Program-made: the position numbers and the translations under genes
Assembly: GCA_012513815.1 (NCBI GenBank)
Contig: JAAZBM010000011.1
Location: forward strand, 62,001 to 126,000
DNA: 64,000 bases
Source: Candidatus Sumerlaeota bacterium
GTDB taxonomy: Bacteria; Sumerlaeota; Sumerlaeia; Sumerlaeales; Sumerlaeaceae
Direction of reading: 5' to 3'
Notes under the pieces: generated by a model
The model's database searches: none
Seen by the model: the letters and a program-made list of their open reading frames with translations, nothing else
Told to the model about the DNA's origin: nothing
In this document: one piece after another, positions 17,765 to 26,100 of the stretch
How positions within the stretch are numbered: position 1 is the stretch's first letter
Layout of the letters: each line of letters opens with the position of its first letter

Positions 17765-17886
17765 TTATTCGATGCTTTTAGTTTACATCATTTTACTTGC
17801 AGAATGCAAGAAAAAAATAAACAAAACCCATTTTTTTTTTGTTAAGAGGGTTGTACTATAAATTTTCCCAAGGTGGAACAATCATA

Positions 17887-19119
17887 ATGAGTATTATCTT
17901 ATCCAAAGAACAAGCTGAAATGCTTGGCAAATGGCGGGACTTTTACTGGGATATGGAATTCAATAATGTGGTTCCTTTCTGGCAGAAGAACTCTCCCGAC
18001 CCCGAGTACGGCGGGTTTCTGACATGGGTCAACCGCGATGGCTCGCTGATTTCCGGCGACAAATCCGTCTGGTTCCAAGGCCGAGGCGCTTGGATTTTTT
18101 CGCATCTCTATAACACCGTAAAGCAGGACCCTCAATGGCTCGCTATCGCGGACAGTGGAATCGATTTCATGGAGAAGCACTGCTTCGACAAAGACGGGCG
18201 TATGTTCTTCATCGTGACCCGTGACGGCAAGCCCTTGCGCAAACGCCGCTACATGTTCAGCGAGACGTTTGCCGTTGTCGCGATGGCCGAAAACGCACTT
18301 GCCCATAAGGACGAACGCAAGCTCAAGAGAGCCATGGAGATTTTCGACGCGGTCGTGCGCCGCTACTACACTCCCGATGAAACCACACCGCCCAAGGGCG
18401 TCGGCGACACACGCCCGCTCAAGGGACACGCCATGCCCATGATTCTGTTGGTCACGGCACGCATCCTGCGCAACGCCGCATCCAACTTCGCGGGATACGA
18501 GGAATTCTGCGCCAAAGCAGGCACGATGATCACCGGTTTCGCCACAGAGGTCGTTCGCGACTTCTATCGCCCCGAATTCAAGTGCCTGATCGAGAACGTC
18601 ACCCCCGATGGCAAGTTTGTCGACGAACCAGTCGGGCGCATCGTCAATCCCGGTCACGCGATTGAGACATCGTGGTTCCTCATGGACGAAGCCAGAGAAA
18701 CCGGCAACGAGGAACTCAAGAAAAACGCGCTAGCCATTCTCGAAGGCTCGCTCGCGATCGGATGGGACAAAGAGTACGGCGGAATGATGTCCTTCGTCGA
18801 TTGCAAAGGCTACCCGGTCGAGCCGCTCGAACACGACATGAAAATGTGGTGGCCGCACAACGAAACACTCATCGCGACACTGACAGCGTTCCTCGTCACC
18901 AACGACAACAAGTGGTTCGATTGGCACAAAAAGGCTTTTGACTACACCATGTCCCACTTCCCCGACAAAGAATTCGGCGAATGGTACGGCTACCTTCACC
19001 GCGACGGTACACCGAGCACACAAATTAAAGGAAGCATGTGGAAAGGGCCGTTCCACATTCCACGCTGCCTAATCAAATGCGCCACAGTCATCGACGAAAT
19101 CATGAAAGAAGCCAAATAA
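17887..19119 (+). CDS. AGE-family epimerase/isomerase (N-acylglucosamine 2-epimerase-like)
   Basis: 410 residues from the ATG at 17887, with AAGGTGG about 10 bases upstream; no signal peptide, so cytoplasmic. It has the (alpha/alpha)6-barrel family motifs VWFQGRGAWIFSHLY, RPLKGHAMPMIL, NPGHAIETSWFLMDEA, WWPHNETLIATL and HRDGTPSTQIKGSMWKGPFH. The conserved His residues in GHAIE and PHNE match the acid/base positions of the family, which interconverts GlcNAc/ManNAc or epimerises mannose and cellobiose. Substrate specificity cannot be read from sequence. A role in amino-sugar or mannose salvage would fit the nearby exported glycosidases. A strong terminator follows. Confidence 0.88.
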   Translation: MSIILSKEQAEMLGKWRDFYWDMEFNNVVPFWQKNSPDPEYGGFLTWVNRDGSLISGDKSVWFQGRGAWIFSHLYNTVKQDPQWLAIADSGIDFMEKHCFDKDGRMFFIVTRDGKPLRKRRYMFSETFAVVAMAENALAHKDERKLKRAMEIFDAVVRRYYTPDETTPPKGVGDTRPLKGHAMPMILLVTARILRNAASNFAGYEEFCAKAGTMITGFATEVVRDFYRPEFKCLIENVTPDGKFVDEPVGRIVNPGHAIETSWFLMDEARETGNEELKKNALAILEGSLAIGWDKEYGGMMSFVDCKGYPVEPLEHDMKMWWPHNETLIATLTAFLVTNDNKWFDWHKKAFDYTMSHFPDKEFGEWYGYLHRDGTPSTQIKGSMWKGPFHIPRCLIKCATVIDEIMKEAK

Positions 19120-19133
19120 GGCCAACTAAAATA

Positions 19134-19165
19134 AAAGGCAACTGAGATTCTTCTCAGTTGCCTTT
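19134..19165 (+). terminator. Intrinsic terminator after the AGE epimerase gene
   Basis: A perfect 14-bp stem (AAAGGCAACTGAGA at 19134-19147 with 19152-19165) and four-base loop, ending in CCTTTCC. Because it carries an A-run upstream as well, it may also serve glmU on the other strand. Confidence 0.88.
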
Positions 19166-19203
19166 CCTAAACTAAGCAGCTTCAAGTCCACCACTCCACT
19201 CTC

Positions 19204-19224
19204 AACTCTTAACTCTCAACTCTA
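19204..19224. repeat. Short tandem heptamer repeat, three copies
   Basis: Three consecutive heptamers AACTCTT, AACTCTC, AACTCTA directly abut the glmU stop codon (19226-19228). This is a microsatellite-like tract in the 3' untranslated region; no function can be read from it. Confidence 0.5.
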
Positions 19225-19225
19225 T

Positions 19226-20578
19226 CTAGTTGTCGTCGGTTTTGACGTCCCCTTTAAGCACGGCGTTGTGGGTGCGGTGGGTGTTGTTTTCGATGTTGAC
19301 GGGCGCAACTAACACTGTGTTGCTGCCGAGGAATACGTTGTTACCGATGATTGTGTTGTGTTTGTCTTTTCCGTCGAAGTTTACTGTGATGCTGCCTGCG
19401 CCAACAGAGACGTCGGTGCCGAGTGTGGCATCGCCCAGATAGCAGGCGTGCAGGACGTCTGAGCGGGGGCCGATGGTGCTGCGGGTTACTTCGACGAAGG
19501 TGCCGATGCGAGCGTCGGATTTGATGACGCTACGTGGACGGACACTGGCGTATGGACCCACGGATACGCGGTCTTCGAGGACGGCTTCCTCGACGGAGCA
19601 GAATCTCAAATGGCCGTTTTTGCCAATGACGCTGTCGCGAATGTGCGCGTGTGGGCCAATCACTGAGTTGGGGCCAATCTCGACTTTGCCTTGCATAATC
19701 GAGAATGGATGAATGATGCAATCGCCACCGATCTTGACCTGTTTATCGATGTATGTGTTGCTGGGGTCGATGATGGTCACGCCTTGTTCCATGATGGAGC
19801 GGGCAATGCGTGAGCGCAAATATGACTCGGCCTGTGCCAGTTCGACACGGCTGTTGATGCCGATTGTCTCGGTGTTGTCGGAGGCAACGACCGGTTCGAC
19901 TTCGAGTTTCATGTTGTTGAAGATTTCGACGACATCCGTCAGATAATACTCATTCTGCGCGTTCTCGGTGCCAATCTTTTCGAGCGCCTCGAGCATCTTT
20001 TGGCAATCAAAGCAATAGATACCTGTGTTGATTTCCTTGATTTCTTCTTCGTAGACATTCGTGTCTTTTTCTTCGACGATTTTTCGTACTGTGCCGTCGC
20101 GATTACGCACGATGCGTCCGTAACCTCGCGGACATTCCAGATTTGTGGTCAATACTGTGGCGGCTACACTGTGCGCTTTGCGGCGACGAATCAGCTCGTC
20201 CAATGTCTCAGTACGCAGTAGTGGCGCATCGCCAACGGTAACGAGAACGTTGCCTTGGAAATTCTTGAGGAATGGAACGACCTGTTTCACGGCATGGCCC
20301 GTACCTAAACGCTCGGTCTGCTCGACGCATTGAACTTCGGAATAGGGAGCCTCGCCGGCGGCGACCAGTGCCGCATGTCGTGCCTCGATGTGCTGTTGAA
20401 CTTCGGCGGCCATATGGCCGGTGACGACAAATATCTTGTCCGGTTTCAGGGAATCGATGGATTCTAAACAATGGTCAATCATGGGTTGACCGGCAACACG
20501 ATGCAGGACCTTTGGTAGGTTCGAATGCATGCGTGTACCCTGACCAGCTGCCAAGATAATTGCAATTAAATTCTTCAT
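19226..20578 (-). CDS. glmU: Bifunctional GlmU (GlcNAc-1-P uridyltransferase / GlcN-1-P acetyltransferase)
   Basis: 450 residues. The N-terminal nucleotidyltransferase shows LAAGQGTRMHSNLPKVLHRV, TERLGTGHAV and VTVGDAPLL, and the C-terminal left-handed beta-helix shows TFVEVTRSTIGPRSD, HACYLGDATLG and VGAGSITVNFDGKDKHNT. The enzyme makes UDP-GlcNAc for peptidoglycan and surface glycans. The extreme C-terminus is atypical: after LVAPVNIENN it runs into a polar stretch (THRTHNAVLKGDVKTDDN) instead of the usual final coils and arm. CGGAG lies 8 bases before the ATG. It is downstream of ptsH with a 61-base gap. Confidence 0.93.
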   Translation of the reverse strand: MKNLIAIILAAGQGTRMHSNLPKVLHRVAGQPMIDHCLESIDSLKPDKIFVVTGHMAAEVQQHIEARHAALVAAGEAPYSEVQCVEQTERLGTGHAVKQVVPFLKNFQGNVLVTVGDAPLLRTETLDELIRRRKAHSVAATVLTTNLECPRGYGRIVRNRDGTVRKIVEEKDTNVYEEEIKEINTGIYCFDCQKMLEALEKIGTENAQNEYYLTDVVEIFNNMKLEVEPVVASDNTETIGINSRVELAQAESYLRSRIARSIMEQGVTIIDPSNTYIDKQVKIGGDCIIHPFSIMQGKVEIGPNSVIGPHAHIRDSVIGKNGHLRFCSVEEAVLEDRVSVGPYASVRPRSVIKSDARIGTFVEVTRSTIGPRSDVLHACYLGDATLGTDVSVGAGSITVNFDGKDKHNTIIGNNVFLGSNTVLVAPVNIENNTHRTHNAVLKGDVKTDDN

Positions 20579-20639
20579 TTAATAAACTCCGAGAAAAATA
20601 TTACTTGTGGGATTAGTCAAGAGAGGAACGGGGCAGGCA

Positions 20640-20912
20640 TTACATGCCAAAACGATTTGCGGCAACCGTACACAGGTCATCGAGGGCTTTCTCGCATTCC
20701 TCGCCACTGCATTCGATTGTCAGAATAGTGCCTTTGCTCGCGGCAAGCATCACCAATCCCATGATGCTTTTACCATTGACGCGCATCGAATCGCGAATCA
20801 CAAATATGTTGCAATTCTTATATTTGTTTGCTGTCTGCACAAACATCGCCGCTGGCCGCAAGTGCAAACCAGCATCGTTCAATATCTCAATATCTTTTTT
20901 CACTACTTCCAT
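20640..20912 (-). CDS. ptsH: HPr-family phosphocarrier protein
   Basis: 90 residues. The active-site histidine lies in AGLHLRPAAMFV (His17) and the regulatory serine region is VNGKSIMGLVMLAAS (Ser about 48). Both are intact, so it could be phosphorylated by EI and by HPr kinase. No ptsI, EII or hprK gene is in the window, so it could serve transport or a purely regulatory relay. It sits just upstream of glmU on the same strand. Confidence 0.9.
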   Translation of the reverse strand: MEVVKKDIEILNDAGLHLRPAAMFVQTANKYKNCNIFVIRDSMRVNGKSIMGLVMLAASKGTILTIECSGEECEKALDDLCTVAANRFGM

Positions 20913-21046
20913 TAAAAACGGAACCCTATATCAAACTCTCTTTGATAACATTAAATACGCCATTTACGAGGTTTGATTACAATTTCTTTGTGATAAAACG
21001 TCCAAACGACGATATTAATTCATTACGATTTTAGTATACGTGCATT

Positions 21047-22885
21047 ATGGTTCGGGATTCTTTTTTCGTGAATAAACTCATAAACCAATACGAAAATATG
21101 TGTCTTTTTGTCCTTGCAATATTGACAATCGGAAGCCCGCACTGCGAGGCCACGCCTGGGTTATGTGGCATTCACTGGTACTCGACCGCGGCATCTGCAA
21201 CGGGACTTGTAGAGGAGATGACAGGAGGGCGCCCGTGCTGGGTGTTGGAAAATGTGATGACGAATGAGGACGTGGCGCAGATTTGGCAACTGATACCGTG
21301 GCGAAATGAGAATATCATCAAGCCTTTTCAGCAAAAAGGTCACACGCCTTTGATCCGCTTGCAACCTTACTGGGGAGTCAATGTGCCACATCAGGATGAC
21401 CCATACTCGCTGAGCGATTTCGCACGGGACGCCACGGCCGCCGCTAACCGCGCGAAGAATGTGACGTTCTGGCAAGTCGGTAATGAAGTCAATATCGCAG
21501 GCGAGAATATTCGATGGAATCCGACGGACAACAATTATTCCGGAGCGCAATGGCAGCCCAGCGCGGCGCAGTATGCGACAACATATCTGTCCATCCGCGA
21601 TGCCATACATGAGGTCACGCCGGATAACAATGAGCCGCAGACAGTTCTCATGGAACCGGTATCGCCCGGGGCGGCAGACGCAGCGCGGAATGTCGATGGA
21701 TATGATTTTTTGTTCGACACTTTGAACAGCATGACGGAGGCGGAGCGTGAGAAGGTTGACGGATTCGCGATTCACGCCTATGCCCCGGTTGGCGCGCCGA
21801 ACAATGGCGTCAATGATTTTATGGAAACGGTCAATCGCCAACTGACCATCATCGACGGTTTTGGCATGGGAGCACGCCCGGTGTTTATCACGGAGTGGAA
21901 TATGCATATGCCGACGGCGGACGCAGCGCGGAATGCGGCACGGTTTATTCCGGCGGCCATGCAGGCGCTCAATCAGCAGAACCTCGTCGTCGGGTCTCTC
22001 TGGCCTCGGCGTCAACCGCACACGGTGACGGGCGCGATGTGGTTTGTTTACCCCAAGGACAGCGATAATATCGCGGATGGTTGGAACGCATGGTCGCTCG
22101 AATTTTGGAAAGGGAAAACCGGCGACACAACAGCGGCGGGTGACCCGTGGGTCGCTTATCAAAAAGTGTTTAGCAGTGACTATCAGACCGGAGTACCCGG
22201 CAACATCATCGAGCTCAAGAGCACCGAGCTGTGGGCGGCCGACGAGTTTGGCCATGCCGCAGGGAATGTCACGGATTCGTATGCGCCTGTCCCCGCATGG
22301 AAAGCGGATTGCGCCAACGGTGGTGCCGCGACATACACCGGCGACGGCTGGCTGAAACTCGCGGGAAACTCGCAGTGGGCATCATCGGGCATCATGACAA
22401 AAGCGAATGCGTTTGCGGATTTCCGTTTGACGACTGCGTTCAAAATCGTCAACAGCGCAGCAGTGCCGAACGTGCCCGAAGCGAACACCGAGATTCGATT
22501 CCGTGAGAATGACTGCGGGTCGCATGGCTACAGTCTGACGTTCTTCACAGATCAATCGGGCGCGAACACAAACAAAATTATGTTGCGTGAAACAGGGTCA
22601 TGGAACACCATCGGCGAGTGCGAGCAAACGGTCGGCAGTGGAATCAAAACCGGAGATGATGTCGTCGTTGATGTCATCGCCAAAGGTGACGACATCAAAA
22701 TCAAAGTCACGCGCAAGGACTCCGCGGAGACGCTTGTCAATTGGAGCATCAAAGATTCCCGATTCCGCGTCGGAGGCATTCGACTGATGAATTATTGCAT
22801 GCTCGAAATCCGATACGATTATGTTCGAATTGGCGGAAGCGAACGACCGGACGACGACATCAGCAGCGTAAATAACTGGGAATAA
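21047..22885 (+). CDS. Exported glycoside hydrolase (clan A-like) with C-terminal LamG-like domain
   Basis: 612 residues. A long N-terminus precedes the hydrophobic stretch CLFVLAILTIGSPHCEA (about residues 19-35), so secretion may start from Met18; no Shine-Dalgarno is evident for either. The catalytic barrel has TFWQVGNEVNIAG (acid/base Glu about 145) and VFITEWNMHMP (nucleophile Glu about 283), a spacing typical of clan A glycosidases such as GH39, GH5 or GH30; the exact family is uncertain. Residues about 405-600 form a concanavalin-like sheet domain (NTEIRFRENDCGSHGYSLTF). The protein ends SSVNNWE, resembling the DWSL-type tails elsewhere. Likely acts on an extracellular glycan. Confidence 0.78.
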   Translation: MVRDSFFVNKLINQYENMCLFVLAILTIGSPHCEATPGLCGIHWYSTAASATGLVEEMTGGRPCWVLENVMTNEDVAQIWQLIPWRNENIIKPFQQKGHTPLIRLQPYWGVNVPHQDDPYSLSDFARDATAAANRAKNVTFWQVGNEVNIAGENIRWNPTDNNYSGAQWQPSAAQYATTYLSIRDAIHEVTPDNNEPQTVLMEPVSPGAADAARNVDGYDFLFDTLNSMTEAEREKVDGFAIHAYAPVGAPNNGVNDFMETVNRQLTIIDGFGMGARPVFITEWNMHMPTADAARNAARFIPAAMQALNQQNLVVGSLWPRRQPHTVTGAMWFVYPKDSDNIADGWNAWSLEFWKGKTGDTTAAGDPWVAYQKVFSSDYQTGVPGNIIELKSTELWAADEFGHAAGNVTDSYAPVPAWKADCANGGAATYTGDGWLKLAGNSQWASSGIMTKANAFADFRLTTAFKIVNSAAVPNVPEANTEIRFRENDCGSHGYSLTFFTDQSGANTNKIMLRETGSWNTIGECEQTVGSGIKTGDDVVVDVIAKGDDIKIKVTRKDSAETLVNWSIKDSRFRVGGIRLMNYCMLEIRYDYVRIGGSERPDDDISSVNNWE

Positions 22886-22903
22886 TCAGTAGGCAAAAAG
22901 AAG

Positions 22904-23049
22904 AGCGTGATAATCCATGAGAAGCCTACGAGACACTTTCAGACTCGTAAGTCACTAAGGAGCTGTAAGTTGTCTGAGCAATCACCCGATGACACCCTAC
23001 TCCCAATAAATCGATTATTTGGTCCTCGCGGTCAAATGGTTATCACGCT
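22904..23049 (-). ncRNA. Candidate structured RNA between convergent genes
   Basis: The ends form a closing stem: AGCGTGATAA (22904-22913) pairs with 23040-23049, extended by CCAT/ATGG with one bulge. On the minus strand further pairings are possible inside (GCGAGG with UCUCGU, CAGAC with GUCUG, a CCAA/UUGG hairpin). The minus strand has TATAAT just before the 5' arm and a T-rich CTTCTTTTTG just after the 3' arm. It may be an independent small RNA or the 3' UTR of the large minus-strand gene. It does not match 6S, SRP, tmRNA or RNase P signatures I know. Confidence 0.3.
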
Positions 23050-23100
23050 ATTATAAGTATACAATCCGCTGCCTAATTATGTAAACGATTTTATCAAATT

Positions 23101-26100
23101 CTACCGAAATTGATAATTGTTTGTCTCGTCAAGTTCCGGCACAATGTCGGTGATATCCGTCATCACTCCGATGACCCAATTGCCGTCGGGAACAGTGCCA
23201 CTGATGCTGAATGTCTGTGTCGCACCGGGTTGCAATGTATCGACCAGAACGCCGCGACCGATGATGTTCACACGGCTGAACACACCGGCGGCATTCATGG
23301 TCCCGTACCACGCCTCGACCCATGACTGCGAGGACGCGCCTGTGCCAGCATTGGCTACCGTGCCAGTTATCTGGACGTTGTTGCCGGTCCGTGCAATGGT
23401 CAATCCACCCTCGACAAGTTCCAAGTCGGATTCCGCCGGAGTCGCGTTGTGCAGCACCGCACGTGACTTCATCGTCTTCGAGTTATTGCGCGGATTCGAG
23501 TCGGCAATATTCCCAGAAACGCCGCTGCGATTCGCAACCGCGACAAGCGAATAGATGCCGTCCGAAATCAAGTTGAGCGGTTTCGTGAAAGTAATCGTCT
23601 TCGTTTCATATGCGGCAAGGCTCGCCTTAGCTGACCAGCAAATCGTCTTGCCGGTACGCACCTGATCCAATCCCCCTGTCTGCGAGGGGAACAGTTCCAC
23701 ATAGAAATCATTTGCGGCAACGGATGAGTTGTTGCGCATCGTCACGGACCATTTCAAACTCGTTCCGGCGGACGGGTCGAGCGACACCGGCGCTGCCTGC
23801 GACGAATCCAACACGGCATCCAACATTTCGATGTCGACCGTGCCGGTAAACTGCGGGTCATTCGGGTCAATCAAGCTAAAGTTATTGCGCTCATCTGTTT
23901 CGGGCACCAAATCTGTCGAATCAATCATGATCGCAAAAACGGTATCCTCGGGGAATTTTCCCGAACGTTCAATCGTCGCTTGTGCACCGGCAGCAAGTGA
24001 CTTGAGCATCGCATCCGCGCCAAGATAATTCGACACGGTAAACTTGCCTTCCTTGTCGCGTGTGCCTCGCATGATTTCTGCCCAGCAACCACTCGACGGA
24101 ATGGCCGACGGACCGTTGTTTTTGACGGTCGCACGGATTGTAACATTCAGGCCATTGCGATTGATTTCATGAGAAGCGATAACCAAATCACAAGATGGCT
24201 CAATCGTGTTGCGGACATAAAGCCGTTTGCGCGGAATCGGGAACCAGTTGTCGATATAGTTGACTTCGCCCAATTCGGAGGTGCCGGGACGATTGACAAT
24301 CGGACACAGCGTGTAGACGCCATCCGGTAGCCATTTGACTTTGGCTTTCGAGTTGGTGAGCGTAAACGGGTTCTCATAGGACGACGGTTTGGATGAATCG
24401 CATATGGTTTGCCCACTGCGCAACAGTTCGAAGCCACCGGACTTTGATGGCATCATCTCAAGCCAGTACGGCATGCCGGATTCCGCAGTGCCGCTGACAG
24501 ACCACGACGCAGTTATCGCATCGCCCGGGCTTTTGGCGACAGACGAATCCGGACTGAAGTCGGCGTCTGACAAAATAAGATTGTTTGTAACCGGAGAAAT
24601 CACATCGACGCTCACGGGCAGCGTCACCTGTTCGCTGCTCGGATACGGAGAGAACCTAACGACGGATTCCAGATGCTGTCCAACACTGAACCCGGCACTG
24701 TCGACGGTGACCGTATGCGTGAGGCCGGCCGAGCCAACATTCTCGCCATATGTCGGGGTCACACTCAACCAGTTATCGTCGCACGAAACCGTATACCCGG
24801 TTAGATGAGTCGCGTAAGTCTTCTGCGTCGCGACGACATCTTGCGAGGCCGTTTTGCCCGTCACGACTTTCATATCAAGACGAGAAACAGAGAACTGAAT
24901 TTCCGCCATATGTTTCTCTTGCGTGATACTCACACTCGCCTCGCCCACCGTAATCGTCGCAACACGATCAGCGCTTGTGCGGTTCGCGTCAACACTAAAG
25001 TAGATACTCGCGGAGCCTGTGCCGCTCGTATTTTCGAGATTCAACCAACTGGCATCACTGGACGCTGTCCACGACCAGTTCGGATCCTCGGAGACAAGAT
25101 TGACGCTGTAACGGCCACCCGTTTCGGGCAAAGTCGACAAGCTTGAATTCAGCGAATAGGTCAACTTGCTCTCGTAAGAAATCTCCCACGTGGCGCCGGA
25201 GGCGTTTGTTTCGTTCACGATGATATTGTTCCCACTACGGAACCAGTTATTCCCCGAAGCGCTCTCGGAAACAACAGTGTTGTTGCGCTTCAAAACGATA
25301 TTCGCGGAATCCTTCAACGGAAGATCCTTGAAGGTGATTGTGTCGGAACCGCCAATCACAAACTTGATTCTGCGGGTAGTGCCCTCGCGGTCATAACGAT
25401 GAATCGTTAGGTTCGTTTCGCTCGGCCATTTCGCCGTGGACATCTGGTCATGATACATCAGCGAATAGGTCAACATCAAACGAACAAACAGGAATCCTTC
25501 CTCAATGGTCGGCTCAATCGCCGTGCCCTCGCCCCACTCGTTCCAACTCGTTATCAAAATCGAATCGGCGCCATACTTTATCACCGACTCAAATTCCAGT
25601 CGCATGCGGGCACCATAATTCGATGCGGTAAAGTAATCGCGCTTGCTATCGGTCGGTTCGTAGTACAGTAAGCCGCTGTCATCAAACCGCGGTCGCACGG
25701 TGGCAACCTGCAAATAAGGATAGTTGACGCACGAACGAACATCACGCATCGTTTGCGAATCACCACTGACATAATTCGCGATGCCCTCGAAGCCGGTCGT
25801 GTAGTTGCCGCTATGGTCATAACGATTGATGAAAGGTATCACATCGCCCCAAAGGCTCACGGGCAATTCCGACTTGGGTTGCGGCGTGTAATTGTGAAAA
25901 TCAAAACCATCGGGCAAATCGGTCAGACGGAAAGTCTTGATAGCCCAATCATTTGAGGTCACCGAGAAGCGAATTCCGCAGTCCGTCGCATTATTCAAGG
26001 TGTTCACGGGAGTGCTCATCGGCATGACCGACATCTCCACCCACTGCGTTGAGTCGGGGAGGCCTGTCGCAGCAAGAATACGTATCCGCATGTACTTGAC

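Noticed and set aside
22904-23049. Structured segment as 6S RNA, SRP RNA or tmRNA
   Set aside because: The size is near 6S, but no diagnostic sequence of any of these (for example the SRP GGAA-loop region or tmRNA tRNA-like ends) is present, so only a generic candidate is reported.
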